Notes: generated by a model from the letters alone, not told the origin. Shown: positions 17,639 to 26,156, counted from the stretch's first letter. The stretch is DNA of 64,000 nt from Paenibacillus sp. FSL R5-0912 (GCF_000758605.1 NZ_CP009282.1:2728001-2792000); one strand, 5' to 3'. Made by a program: numbers and translations.

Positions 17639-19417
17639 ATGACGAATCAGCAACGTGCGGAATATCCGCGTCCGCAATTTGTACGCGATAATTGGGTGAA
17701 TTTGAACGGGGAGTGGGAGTTTACTTTTGACGATGACAATGTAGGCAGCCGGGAGCAGTGGCATCTGGGAAATAAACCGCTGGCTCAGCGGATACAGGTT
17801 CCGTTTGCTTTTCAGAGTAGCCTGAGCGGAATCGGTGATCCCGGATTTCATGACATCGTCTGGTACCGGCGGGAGCTGGAGATTCCGGAGAGTTTTGTAG
17901 ACCAAGAGATTCTGCTGCATTTCGGCGCTGTGGATTACGAAGCCTCCGTCTGGCTCAACGGGATCCTGGTGGCGAAGCATGAGGGCGGGCATACGCCGTT
18001 CCATGCCGGGATTAGCGCCGCACTGGCGCCAGCAGGCCAGCCTAATATTCTGGTGGTCAAAGCTGTGGATTACAGCAAGGACGTAACTCTGCCCCGGGGC
18101 AAGCAATATTGGAAGAGCGATTCAGCCAGCATTTTCTATACCCGCACAACGGGCATCTGGCAGACCGTGTGGATGGAGGCGGTATCCTCCGTCTATCTCG
18201 GCAAAGTTAAGCTGACGCCGGATATTGACCACAAAAGTATCGAAATCCGCTCCTTCATTAAAGGTGCGCTGACCAGTAATGGAGAGCTGAACAGTGATTC
18301 CCTGAAACTTCAGGTGGAGATCACGTTTGAAGGCCAGCCGATTTCAAGTGACGTATACTCTGTGCGCAGCCCGGAAGAGTCCCGGAGCATTACCCTCAGT
18401 GATTTCAATGACCATGGGCACGGGCACTGGTGGTCGCCGGAGCAGCCGAATCTCTATGATGTCACTTTTACCCTGCTGGATGGCGGGAAGGTGCTGGATA
18501 AGGTAACCAGTTATTTCGGTATGCGCAAAATCTCGGTCGAAAGCGGCAGACTCTGCCTCAACAACCGCCCTTATTTCATGAAGCTGGTGCTGGATCAGGG
18601 GTATTTCCCGGACGGCAACCTGACACCGCCCAGTGATGAGGCGATCCGCCGCGATGTCGAGCTGACCAAGGAGCTGGGCTTCAACGGTGCGCGCAAGCAC
18701 CAGAAGCTGGAGGACCCGCGTTACCTGTACTGGTGTGACCAGCTGGGCTTACTTGTCTGGGGCGAAGCGGCTAATGCCTATGAATACTCGGAAGAGTATG
18801 TCCGCCGCTTCACCCAGGAATGGCAGGAGAGCATCGAACGGGATTACAACCATCCTTCGATTGTGGTTTGGGTTCCGCTCAACGAGAGCTGGGGCGTGCC
18901 GAACATCGCTGCCGACAAACAGCAGCAGCAGCATGCCCAAGCGATGTACCACCTAACCAAGTCGCTGGACGGGACGCGGCCGGTTGTCTCCAATGACGGC
19001 TGGGAGCTGGTCACCACAGACCTGTTCAACATCCACGATTACGAGTGGCGGCGCGAGGTGCTTGAGCAGCGCTATTCCTCCGTGGAGCAGGCCGTCAGCG
19101 GCCTGCCGGGCAACCGCAAGCTGGCAGTAGAAGGCTTCCCGTATGCGGACCAGCCGATTCTCATCACAGAATTCGGCGGCGTCGCCTACAAAAAAAGCGA
19201 CTGGGACGGCTGGGGCTACTCCGGCGCAGAGAACGACGAAGACTTCGCCGCGCGTCTGCGGGCGGTGATACAGCCGCTGCTGCTCTCCGGGGTGGTGCAG
19301 GGCTACTGCTACACCCAGCTTACGGATGTGGAGCAGGAGATCAACGGCCTGCTGACGTATGACCGCGTACCGAAGTTGCCGCTGGAGCTGATCCGGGCTA
19401 TTAATGAGGGGAAATAG
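17639..19417 (+). CDS. Glycoside hydrolase family 2 enzyme
   Basis: 592 residues in the GH2 order: jelly-roll sugar-binding domain (about 1-170, with NLNGEWEFTFDDDN), immunoglobulin-like domain (about 180-290) and TIM barrel (about 295-590). The acid/base Glu416 is in VPLNESWG and the nucleophile Glu511 in ILITEFGG. No signal peptide, so it is cytoplasmic and would cleave imported oligosaccharides. Shorter than LacZ (about 1000 residues), so closer to the compact GH2 beta-galactosidase, glucuronidase or arabinosidase group; specificity cannot be told. It follows the regulator by 77 bases and is last in the locus, with a hairpin terminator downstream. Confidence 0.9.
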   Translation: MTNQQRAEYPRPQFVRDNWVNLNGEWEFTFDDDNVGSREQWHLGNKPLAQRIQVPFAFQSSLSGIGDPGFHDIVWYRRELEIPESFVDQEILLHFGAVDYEASVWLNGILVAKHEGGHTPFHAGISAALAPAGQPNILVVKAVDYSKDVTLPRGKQYWKSDSASIFYTRTTGIWQTVWMEAVSSVYLGKVKLTPDIDHKSIEIRSFIKGALTSNGELNSDSLKLQVEITFEGQPISSDVYSVRSPEESRSITLSDFNDHGHGHWWSPEQPNLYDVTFTLLDGGKVLDKVTSYFGMRKISVESGRLCLNNRPYFMKLVLDQGYFPDGNLTPPSDEAIRRDVELTKELGFNGARKHQKLEDPRYLYWCDQLGLLVWGEAANAYEYSEEYVRRFTQEWQESIERDYNHPSIVVWVPLNESWGVPNIAADKQQQQHAQAMYHLTKSLDGTRPVVSNDGWELVTTDLFNIHDYEWRREVLEQRYSSVEQAVSGLPGNRKLAVEGFPYADQPILITEFGGVAYKKSDWDGWGYSGAENDEDFAARLRAVIQPLLLSGVVQGYCYTQLTDVEQEINGLLTYDRVPKLPLELIRAINEGK

Positions 19418-19462
19418 GCTTTAGTCGTAATGCGTACTGGTGAAAATTATGACAGACACGAG

Positions 19463-19508
19463 AAAGATGCTTTCGGATATGGAATCTCATACGGGAGGCA
19501 TCTTTTTG
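19463..19508 (+). terminator. Terminator of the carbohydrate locus
   Basis: aaagatgc and gcatcttttt pair around a 26-base loop and run into a T stretch. Confidence 0.6.
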
Positions 19509-19655
19509 TTTATTAGAAATTTTGTATAGCAACTAAGTCTTGATTGATTACGATATACCAAATATTAGTACATAGATCATATTAAGTGCTGTTAAAATTA
19601 TGTAGAATTATTAATAATAATCTATTTTTGATAATCTTAATAAGGAGCTAATATT

Positions 19656-20204
19656 ATGTTTCAAGTATTACCCTCTTTTAAGAGTAAAGAAAAATTGAAG
19701 TTTGAAAATTTATATACGAAATATAGATATCTATTATATAAGTGTGCTTTTGATATCCTAAAAAGGCAAAACTTAGCCGAAGATGCTACAAGTGAAGCTT
19801 TTATTAGAATATTTAAGAATCTGGATAAAATAAATGAGAATAATGAGAAGGAAACTATTGGTTTCATGGTGATCATTGTTAAGAATATATCCCTTACAAT
19901 GTTATCTAATGAAAAGAGAAATAAAACGTTATTTTTTCAAGAGATTGATGAGGATATAGAAGAACATTTCAATTTGGAAGATGCAGTTATATCTAACCAT
20001 CAATATAAGGAAATAGTCGAAGCAATAAGTAAATTAAAAGTTGAATTAGAAGCACCGTTTCTGCTCCGGTACGTTTATGGTTACTCCAGTAAAGAGATCG
20101 CTGAGATTCTGTGTATCTCTATAAATAATGTTGATGTAAGAATTTATCGTGCGAAAAAAGCCCTTGCTGATATTTTAGGGAAACGGGGTTTAAAAAATGG
20201 ATAA
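19656..20204 (+). CDS. ECF-type RNA polymerase sigma factor
   Basis: 182 residues. Region sigma-2 (about 17-85) includes YKCAFDILKRQNLAEDATSE, and sigma-4 (about 120-175) includes LRYVYGYSSKEIAEILCISI with a helix-turn-helix. It should direct RNA polymerase to a small set of promoters. taaggag precedes the ATG. The next gene, a membrane protein with a cytoplasmic N-terminus, overlaps by 8 bases and is the likely anti-sigma. Base composition drops sharply here (AAA, ATT and TTA codons dominate) against the GH2 gene before it, which suggests a distinct origin. Targets probably include the secreted-protein genes downstream. Confidence 0.9.
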   Translation: MFQVLPSFKSKEKLKFENLYTKYRYLLYKCAFDILKRQNLAEDATSEAFIRIFKNLDKINENNEKETIGFMVIIVKNISLTMLSNEKRNKTLFFQEIDEDIEEHFNLEDAVISNHQYKEIVEAISKLKVELEAPFLLRYVYGYSSKEIAEILCISINNVDVRIYRAKKALADILGKRGLKNG

Positions 20205-20919
20205 CGTAAAGTTAAAAAAGGAACTTTTTGATCTTATAATAGAACATGCGGCAACAGAATATTTATACGACGAAGCAGATGCGCTAAAAATAAAAACTGA
20301 AAAAAGTTGTGATGTCAAATTCTCTGATGGTTTTGAACGGAAAATAGATGTTTACATTCAATTAGAAAAGATTCGGCATGTGAGAAAAAGATGGGCAAAG
20401 CATCTGAAAGTTATTGCTGTTGCGGTAGTGATTTTTTCCTTGATTACCATATTGTCTATAAATAATGTAGAAGCATTTAAAATAGATTTTTATAATATTT
20501 TTTACTCAGAGAAACCTAATTTTGTTGAAGTGAAAGCTATTAAGGAGGATTCTGATCTAATAATTGAAAAACTGCCAGACGGGTGGGATCATATCTATCT
20601 TCCGGACTATATTCCCTTGAATTACAGGTTTGAAAGTAGTTCCAATAATTCAAGTACCTTTAAAATAATATTTCAAGATAAAACAGATAAAAAGCTGGTT
20701 TTTAAGCAGAAAAACTATGTAAGGGATAAAACAGTGGCAGATAATGAAACCTCGAATTTTACAAGTATAACTATTGGCCATACGAAAGGTTACGCAGTTG
20801 AAAAAAATGGCGAGATTTTTATGTCATGGCAAAATCATAATTATTCGTTTGAGTTAGTTGGTTCAATAGATATAAAAGAATTAAGAAAAATGGCTGAAAG
20901 CCTTAAAATTCATAACTAA
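20197..20919 (+). CDS. Probable anti-sigma factor (DUF4367-like), membrane protein
   Basis: 240 residues with a cytoplasmic N-terminal domain of about 70 residues, one transmembrane helix (about 71-92, KVIAVAVVIFSLITILSI) and an extracellular C-terminal domain of about 145 residues whose pattern (LPDYIPLNYRFESSSNN ... VEKNGEIFMSWQNHNYSFEL) resembles DUF4367 regions of anti-sigma proteins. The start overlaps the sigma gene, the usual arrangement for a sigma and its inhibitor. It lacks a recognisable zinc anti-sigma HxxxCxxC motif. A strong terminator follows, so the two genes form a unit separate from the secreted proteins. Confidence 0.75.
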   Translation: MDNVKLKKELFDLIIEHAATEYLYDEADALKIKTEKSCDVKFSDGFERKIDVYIQLEKIRHVRKRWAKHLKVIAVAVVIFSLITILSINNVEAFKIDFYNIFYSEKPNFVEVKAIKEDSDLIIEKLPDGWDHIYLPDYIPLNYRFESSSNNSSTFKIIFQDKTDKKLVFKQKNYVRDKTVADNETSNFTSITIGHTKGYAVEKNGEIFMSWQNHNYSFELVGSIDIKELRKMAESLKIHN

Positions 20920-20938
20920 ACATTTATTTCTATAATAA

Positions 20939-20974
20939 AAAACAGAAGAAGCAACAGCTTCTTCTGTTTTTTAT
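20939..20974. terminator. Bidirectional-type terminator
   Basis: Perfect 12-bp stem aacagaagaagc / gcttcttctgtt with a 4-base loop, flanked by A and T runs. Confidence 0.9.
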
Positions 20975-21056
20975 GTTTTTTAGGAAAATGTGTAAGATAT
21001 AGTGTTTGTTTGTAGTTTTATATATGAGAAGAAAAGAGAGGAGAGGTAGAATTTGT

Positions 21057-21485
21057 ATGAAAAATAGATTTATGGCACTCTTTGCACTGCTTATGTTATT
21101 TCTGGTTCCTCAGCACATGTATGCAGGTGAAGTCAATGCGACTGTGAGTAATTTGGATCAGGATTACCAGATTCAAAGATTTAAGATCATTACCAACGTA
21201 TCATTGAGGCTGTTTATCAGCAGTAGTGGTATCGCCGAGATGGATGTAGATTTAACTGCGTTTCAAGCTGACAAGACCTCTATAGTCTGTAACTTGCAGC
21301 AGTACAAAGATGGGGGATGGACCACACTAAAGACATTTAGTAATTCCATCAATAGCAACGATCTTAATTTGTTTCAAACATGGGCTGTGGCTAAAGGCAA
21401 CAACTATAGAATTGAAGTTCATGCAACAGCCTATCTAAACGGTACTTCTGAGAGTACAGTACAGTACTATTACGCCGATTATTAA
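21057..21485 (+). CDS. Small secreted protein, unrecognised
   Basis: 142 residues with a clear signal peptide (KNRFMALFALLMLFLVPQHM, cleavage near YAG-EV). The mature part of about 118 residues is predicted beta-rich, with a single Cys and a Tyr-rich C-terminus (STVQYYYADY). I do not recognise the family. ATG 21057 is chosen because gagaggtag lies upstream and the signal peptide then starts normally; the frame is open further upstream. The subtilase gene begins 45 bases downstream, so the two may be co-transcribed. The AT-rich composition matches the rest of the island. Confidence 0.72.
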   Translation: MKNRFMALFALLMLFLVPQHMYAGEVNATVSNLDQDYQIQRFKIITNVSLRLFISSSGIAEMDVDLTAFQADKTSIVCNLQQYKDGGWTTLKTFSNSINSNDLNLFQTWAVAKGNNYRIEVHATAYLNGTSESTVQYYYADY

Positions 21486-21529
21486 CTAAAAGCAATGAAA
21501 GATATTGAAAATAGGCAGAGGTGAAATAA

Positions 21530-23242
21530 ATGAGGAAAGCATTGTATTTAACTTTTGTTGCTTTATGGACTCTATGCTTACTTTTTGTATCGCAACCTGT
21601 AAGTTCTTACTCTGCAGGGAGTCAATCTTTGTATCAAAAGGTGGATATCTCGAATCCGATTACACTGGAATCTTCTATGTTGTACACAGGAGGCCCCTTG
21701 AACTCTGGCGAGGACCTCTGGTTTTCTTTTATTCCCAAACAGACTGGCAGTTATGAAATATCAGTGCGAGGGGAAGGTGGATTGTCTGGAACATTGTTTG
21801 ACGCACACAGTTCTAAAATCATTATGCAAAATGAAACCGTTGAAGGCTCAGATATTTTGAAGCTAGCTAATACATGTTTAGCAGAAAAAAACTATTTTAT
21901 AAAAGTATCATCAATACATCCAGGCGCATTTATCAATCAGTTGGAAATAGCTATTGAAGAATTACCTGCTCCTAACGATGAGTTCTTTAATGAGCAGTGG
22001 TCATTATTTAACCCGCTGAACGGAATAGATATTAACATCATTCCAGTATGGAAAAATTATAAAGGTTCAAATATTACTATTGGTGTGGCAGACACAGGGG
22101 TTGATTATCAGCATCCGGACTTAATTAACCGGTTGGATATGTCCCTTGCTTATAACTTTACCCATGATATGAAGGATGTCTTTCCAGAAAATGAGAAATC
22201 CTCTGCTTCTTCGGCCAGAGCGGGTCATGGTACTCATGTATCAGGTATTATATCTGCTCAGAGTAACAACAATCAGGGAATAGCAGGTATTACTTCGCAA
22301 GGTTCAGTAGTACCGCTTAAAGTGCTTGGGAGCAGACTGACAGATACCAGTGTGTATAACGGATCCATTGCTGCTTTTGTCAAAGCGGTAGAATATGCAA
22401 AAGCAAATGACATCCGAATCATCAATTGCAGCTTTGGCGGAGCAAATCCGGCTGTAACTGAGCAGGAGGCAATGTACCAGGCTAATGATATTTTATTTGT
22501 TATCGCAGCAGGGAATTCAGGGAGTAACCTGGCAGATTATCCGGAGTATCCAGCCTCATATTATCATGACAATTCACTGGTTGTTGCTGCACAAAATATG
22601 GAAGGGAACTTAGCCGCTTTCTCTAATTATGGCGGACCAACCGACATAGCTGCACCGGGTGAATCTATTATCAGCACTTTTCCTAATTCGTTATATCTTT
22701 ATAATAGCGGAACTTCAATGGCAGCTCCTGTTGTATCTGCGGTATCCGGTTTAGTTTGGGGGAATGCACCTTACTTGACAGCACTTGAAGTTAAGGAAAT
22801 TGTGACAGATGTGAACAATGTAACTTTAGTAGATTCACTTTCAAATAAGGTACACAGTGGCGGTATGGTCAATGCTTTCAAGGCTATGATGTCTGCAGAA
22901 CCCAGAACGGAGTCTCGCAGATTTGAGAATAAAAAGCGTGATATTTTTGGGGAAAATCTTAAATCATCTATCGACTCATACCTGCAAAAGGCAGATGAAG
23001 CTCTGAAAACAAACCAAATTATTGTCAAATTTGCTGCAGGAGTTAACGCGGAAGAGTACATAAACACGCTTGAAAAGGAAGAATTACTCACGGGAGTTCA
23101 TTTCATTGATTACCTAAGTTCTGTTGATGCTTATGTACTTCAACTTTCAAACATGGAAGAAGCAGATAAAGCCATTACTGCTCTAAATAATTCCAACAAT
23201 ATTCTGTATGCAGAACCAAATTATTTAAGAGAATCAAATTAA
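21530..23242 (+). CDS. Secreted subtilisin-like serine protease (S8) with unusual domain order
   Basis: 570 residues with a signal peptide (about 1-28). Residues about 33-145 look like a PPC-type beta domain (LNSGEDLWFSFIPKQTGSYE). The S8 catalytic domain spans about 160-455, with Asp188 in VADTGVDYQHPDL, His233 in GHGTHVSG, the oxyanion Asn in FVIAAGNSG (about 329) and Ser396 in GTSMAAPVV. A C-terminal segment (about 495-566) reads like a subtilase propeptide (NQIIVKFAAGVNAEEYIN ... NILYAEPNYL). Propeptides normally sit N-terminal and PPC domains C-terminal, so the order is reversed. All catalytic residues are present. It presumably acts outside the cell; partners may be the adjacent secreted proteins. 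Confidence 0.9.
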   Translation: MRKALYLTFVALWTLCLLFVSQPVSSYSAGSQSLYQKVDISNPITLESSMLYTGGPLNSGEDLWFSFIPKQTGSYEISVRGEGGLSGTLFDAHSSKIIMQNETVEGSDILKLANTCLAEKNYFIKVSSIHPGAFINQLEIAIEELPAPNDEFFNEQWSLFNPLNGIDINIIPVWKNYKGSNITIGVADTGVDYQHPDLINRLDMSLAYNFTHDMKDVFPENEKSSASSARAGHGTHVSGIISAQSNNNQGIAGITSQGSVVPLKVLGSRLTDTSVYNGSIAAFVKAVEYAKANDIRIINCSFGGANPAVTEQEAMYQANDILFVIAAGNSGSNLADYPEYPASYYHDNSLVVAAQNMEGNLAAFSNYGGPTDIAAPGESIISTFPNSLYLYNSGTSMAAPVVSAVSGLVWGNAPYLTALEVKEIVTDVNNVTLVDSLSNKVHSGGMVNAFKAMMSAEPRTESRRFENKKRDIFGENLKSSIDSYLQKADEALKTNQIIVKFAAGVNAEEYINTLEKEELLTGVHFIDYLSSVDAYVLQLSNMEEADKAITALNNSNNILYAEPNYLRESN

Positions 23243-23403
23243 TTGGAAGGTTATTCACTGAATTACTTTCTTTATTGAAGGAATTTAGTGTTCATATACA
23301 ACCCGGAAAGGAGATGATGCAACATGCGGGAGCCGCCTTTTTCTTATTTTGACGTACTAAATGTAAGGCTCGTGAATAATTCTATAATAAGAAGGAGTTA
23401 ATT

Positions 23404-23901
23404 ATGAAAAAGTTGATCGCAGTTCTTTCTTTGTTTGTATCCTTGTCTTTGACAACCAGCGCGTTTGCATCTGAAGTAGCACCAGTAAATGTTGTGGATA
23501 ATAATTCGTACGGCATTACAGTGGAAGCACAGTTTGACGCTGTGAACAGTGAAATTTCGATTGAGCTTCCCGATGAACGTACTCCGCAATCTTTAAGTGA
23601 TGTTACGAATTCTGATGATGCCTATGTCAAAGTGACGTTGAAAGCAAATTATTACTTTGATGCCTATACAAACCGCTTTACCTGGAGCACTATTGATAAG
23701 GTATTGGTAAATGCTAAATCTGGATATAGTTATAACAACCCTATTTACTCAGCCTCTTTTTTAGATGGTAATCGGACTTATGGAATTAGGCTGAGTGGGA
23801 CTTTGGTTAATACTAAGGACGGCACCAGCAAGGATTATCCTATGTATGTGGAGTTTTACTTAAACCCGCAGACCGGTGCAATTTCGACAATATTATATTA
23901 A
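23404..23901 (+). CDS. Secreted protein, unrecognised
   Basis: 165 residues. The signal peptide is plain (MKKLIAVLSLFVSLSLTTS, cleavage near AFA-SE). The mature protein of about 140 residues is rich in Thr, Ser, Asn and Tyr, with alternating strands (DAYVKVTLKANYYFDAYTNR, DYPMYVEFYLNPQTG) and no Cys. I recognise no family. The site agaaggag lies 6 bases before ATG. The next secreted-protein gene starts 19 bases after this stop, so the two are probably co-transcribed. AT-rich like its neighbours. Confidence 0.75.
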   Translation: MKKLIAVLSLFVSLSLTTSAFASEVAPVNVVDNNSYGITVEAQFDAVNSEISIELPDERTPQSLSDVTNSDDAYVKVTLKANYYFDAYTNRFTWSTIDKVLVNAKSGYSYNNPIYSASFLDGNRTYGIRLSGTLVNTKDGTSKDYPMYVEFYLNPQTGAISTILY

Positions 23902-23920
23902 GAAAACGAGGAGGATTATA

Positions 23921-24583
23921 GTGAAAAAGTTTGTGAAAAGTATCACCCTTGTCGCCAGTTTTTGTCTTCTACTCAGCAGTGCCAATATAGTTAGTGCTTC
24001 AGCAACGGAAGCGAAAAGTGCCCAAACCAGCATTCAGAGCACGGCTACAGTTAACTTTTTTCAGAATATACTAAATAATGGAACACTGTCGGCTGATAAA
24101 CAGTTAATCACATATGACGAAGCTGTATATGTGTATTCCGATATTGTAAGACATGCCAATGCTGAATCAGAGGTCCCCGAAGATGACAGGAGCCCAAGTG
24201 CAGGTTATTATATTTCTAATGATATTTCTTATGAATACACAGATATCAGTAATCCAGTTGACACACTGGATGCGACACCTGGTCAATCATTTTCTTTTTC
24301 GGCAGGTAACTCATTTGCAGCAACTGCCACCGCAACTGCTACATTAAAAGCATCTGAGGTCTTACAGATCGGGGTTTCAAACGGATACACTCAAACCTAT
24401 ACATTAACAAAAACGATATCAGACAAGAATAATACAAATCAAACCAAACGATATGGTCTATGCAAAATATATCGTGTTCATACATTTGATATTTATTATA
24501 AAAACATTTTTGGCAGCAATAGCTTTATTACGGCAGCAGTGTTTTATGAACCAGTCTCAATGGTTGTACGGGCGTTGAACTAG
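23921..24583 (+). CDS. Secreted protein with Thr/Ala-rich beta stretch, unrecognised
   Basis: 220 residues. GTG start after gaggagg; the frame is open upstream but overlaps the previous gene. Signal peptide to about residue 29 (LVASFCLLLSSANIVSASA). The mature part contains a striking alternating stretch at about 125-165 (SFSAGNSFAATATATATLKA, then TYTLTKTISDKNNTNQTKRY). Such amphipathic Ser/Thr-rich strands occur in aerolysin or ETX/MTX-type pore-forming proteins, but I see no diagnostic motif, so that is only a suggestion. It ends the island; a long perfect inverted repeat follows. Confidence 0.72.
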   Translation: MKKFVKSITLVASFCLLLSSANIVSASATEAKSAQTSIQSTATVNFFQNILNNGTLSADKQLITYDEAVYVYSDIVRHANAESEVPEDDRSPSAGYYISNDISYEYTDISNPVDTLDATPGQSFSFSAGNSFAATATATATLKASEVLQIGVSNGYTQTYTLTKTISDKNNTNQTKRYGLCKIYRVHTFDIYYKNIFGSNSFITAAVFYEPVSMVVRALN

Positions 24584-24621
24584 AATTCCGGTAGCTGTTC
24601 AAAAAAAGTAAACGTACAGAT

Positions 24622-24669
24622 ATAGAGATTGTACAAGAGCATCTCGTATGCTTAGTGTACAATCTCTAT
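24622..24669. terminator. Inverted repeat between convergent genes, probable terminator
   Basis: atagagattgtaca (24622-24635) and tgtacaatctctat (24656-24669) are a perfect 14-bp inverted repeat with a 20-base loop, lying between the secreted-protein stop and the hisS stop. No immediate T run follows on either strand. Confidence 0.6.
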
Positions 24670-24687
24670 TGGTGTTATGCTGGGAAA

Positions 24688-25968
24688 CTAACTGGCAATC
24701 CGCACAACCGCCTCCCCCACCGTAACCAATCTCTCGCTCCCCAGCGTCATATCCTTGAGCCGCAGCTTGCCCTCAGCCGCCTCGCTCTCACCAACCATAA
24801 TCACATACCGTATACCTTTAGAACTCGCTGTGGCCAACGTTTTTTTGAGCTTGCGCGATCCGGTGTCTACATTGGTGCGGATGCCGGCAGCCCGTAGCGC
24901 AGCGGCGGCAACCAGAGCCTCCGGCAGATATCCGCCGATCGGTATGATGAGGACCCCTGAACGGTCCACCGTATCTGCCGGGCGTTCGCCCAGCAATGCC
25001 ATGATCGACTCCATCCCAAACGAGATACCCACCGTAGGGTACTCTATATCGTCGCGTCCGACAAGCTTCCCGATAATTGCATCATATCTGCCCCCGCCGC
25101 CCAGGCTTGAGGTATAGCTGCCGGATGCGTCGAAGATTTCATAGACGGTCCCGGTATAGAACGAGAGGCCGCGCGAGAGAAAAGGATCGAAGACGCACAC
25201 TGTGCTTAGGCCAATCGCATCAATCAACTGCTGCAGCGCGAGCACTTCAAGCGCACCGGGCTGCCCGTCCAGCGTATATCTTTCCACCAGCTGCCCGAAC
25301 CCCGGATTGTTAAGCGTAAGCAGCTCGGCAATCCACTGAACCGTGTCAGCAGTCAGCTGCTTGTCCGTCAGCTCTGCCAGCACCCCGCCGCTGCCGATTT
25401 TGGCCAGCTTGTCGAGCGTCAGCATCACGGACAGCTGCTCCTCCGGCGGAACGCCGACCGCACCCAGAATCTCGCCCAGGAACCGGCGGTTGTTCCACTT
25501 CAGCACCACTGGAATCTCCAGTCTGCGGAAGACCTCCGCTGCCAGCTGCATCAGCTCCGCTTCGGCCTGCGGGCCGGCAATGCCGACCACATCGGCGTCA
25601 CATTGCAGGAATTCGCGCAGCCGCCCTTTTTTGACCGGCCCATCCCGGAACACCTTACCGATCTCATAACGCCGATATGGGAATTCTATCCCCGGATTCA
25701 TGGCAATCACCTTGGCAAAAGGGATCGTCAGATCGTACCGCAGCCCCAGCCTGCGTCCGCCCTGATCAGCCAGCTGATACATTTCGCGGAGAATCTCATC
25801 GCCCCCGGCGTATTTGGAGGTGAGCAGCTCCAGCTCGTTCAGCAGCGTGGTATCCATCGACTCGAAGCCGTACAGCTCGAACAGCTCCTGGAGCGTCATC
25901 CGGACATTCTGGCGTATGGCTTGTTCGCGGCCGAAATAATCATAAGTCCCTTTAATATTTTGCATCAT
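24688..25968 (-). CDS. hisS: Histidine--tRNA ligase (archaeal/eukaryotic-like type)
   Basis: 426 residues of class II synthetase. Motif 2 region FRDGPVKKGRLREF, histidine-specific motif SRGLSFYTG, GGGGRYD and motif 3 GISFGMESIMAL are present. The C-terminal anticodon-binding domain (about 325-426) is also present, which argues against HisZ. The LRYDLTIPFAKVIAMNP segment is of the archaeal/eukaryotic type rather than the Escherichia coli type, so this may be a second hisS copy beside a housekeeping one; the window cannot show that. The start has gggagc upstream; ATG 25965 is an alternative. A leader with a His-rich peptide and an attenuator-like terminator precedes it. Confidence 0.9.
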   Translation of the reverse strand: MMQNIKGTYDYFGREQAIRQNVRMTLQELFELYGFESMDTTLLNELELLTSKYAGGDEILREMYQLADQGGRRLGLRYDLTIPFAKVIAMNPGIEFPYRRYEIGKVFRDGPVKKGRLREFLQCDADVVGIAGPQAEAELMQLAAEVFRRLEIPVVLKWNNRRFLGEILGAVGVPPEEQLSVMLTLDKLAKIGSGGVLAELTDKQLTADTVQWIAELLTLNNPGFGQLVERYTLDGQPGALEVLALQQLIDAIGLSTVCVFDPFLSRGLSFYTGTVYEIFDASGSYTSSLGGGGRYDAIIGKLVGRDDIEYPTVGISFGMESIMALLGERPADTVDRSGVLIIPIGGYLPEALVAAAALRAAGIRTNVDTGSRKLKKTLATASSKGIRYVIMVGESEAAEGKLRLKDMTLGSERLVTVGEAVVRIAS

Positions 25969-26002
25969 TAGAAGCTCCCTTGTTCTATAGTTACGGTAAA
26001 AT

Positions 26003-26036
26003 AAAAAACGCGCCGGACCCCGTGGTCCCGCGCGCT
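26003..26036 (-). terminator. Attenuator terminator before hisS
   Basis: On the minus strand, cgcgcgggacc and ggtccggcgcg form an 11-bp stem with one mismatch, then six T. It lies between the leader peptide and hisS, 35 bases upstream of the gene, so it can only act as a leader terminator. Confidence 0.8.
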
Positions 26037-26047
26037 TCGATATGCCG

Positions 26048-26109
26048 CAGGGAGGTCAAACGCGAAATGCGTTAGCCCTCCCTGAATGAATTCAGGTGTG
26101 TGCTAACGC
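26048..26109 (-). promoter_or_regulatory. Mutually exclusive leader hairpins before hisS
   Basis: Structure I: gcgttagc (26069-26076) pairs with gctaacgc (26102-26109), the latter overlapping the leader stop codon, with cctgaat/attcagg nested inside. Structure II: cagggagg (26048-26055) pairs with cctccctg (26077-26084) and encloses aacgc/gcgtt (26059-26063, 26069-26073). They share bases and cannot coexist, as in ribosome-controlled attenuators. Confidence 0.65.
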
Positions 26110-26156
26110 TGCTTGTGATGATGAAGTTGATTCGGTATGATGGACAGGCAGTTCAT
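26103..26156 (-). CDS. His leader peptide (17 aa)
   Basis: Reads MNCLSIIPNQLHHHKQR, with three consecutive His codons (CAT CAT CAC) five codons before the stop. The upstream gaagggattgg could serve as a ribosome site, with slightly long spacing. The stop codon lies inside the first arm of hairpin I, and the His codons end about five bases before that arm. A ribosome stalled for lack of charged tRNA-His would cover it. Position between a good promoter and the terminator before hisS supports a regulatory role. The match to classical his-leader logic is direct; function is inferred. Confidence 0.7.
   Translation of the reverse strand: MNCLSIIPNQLHHHKQR

Noticed and set aside
24688..25968. HisZ (regulatory subunit of ATP phosphoribosyltransferase)
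   Set aside because: The anticodon-binding domain and the histidine-specific synthetase motifs are present, and no his biosynthesis genes are near.
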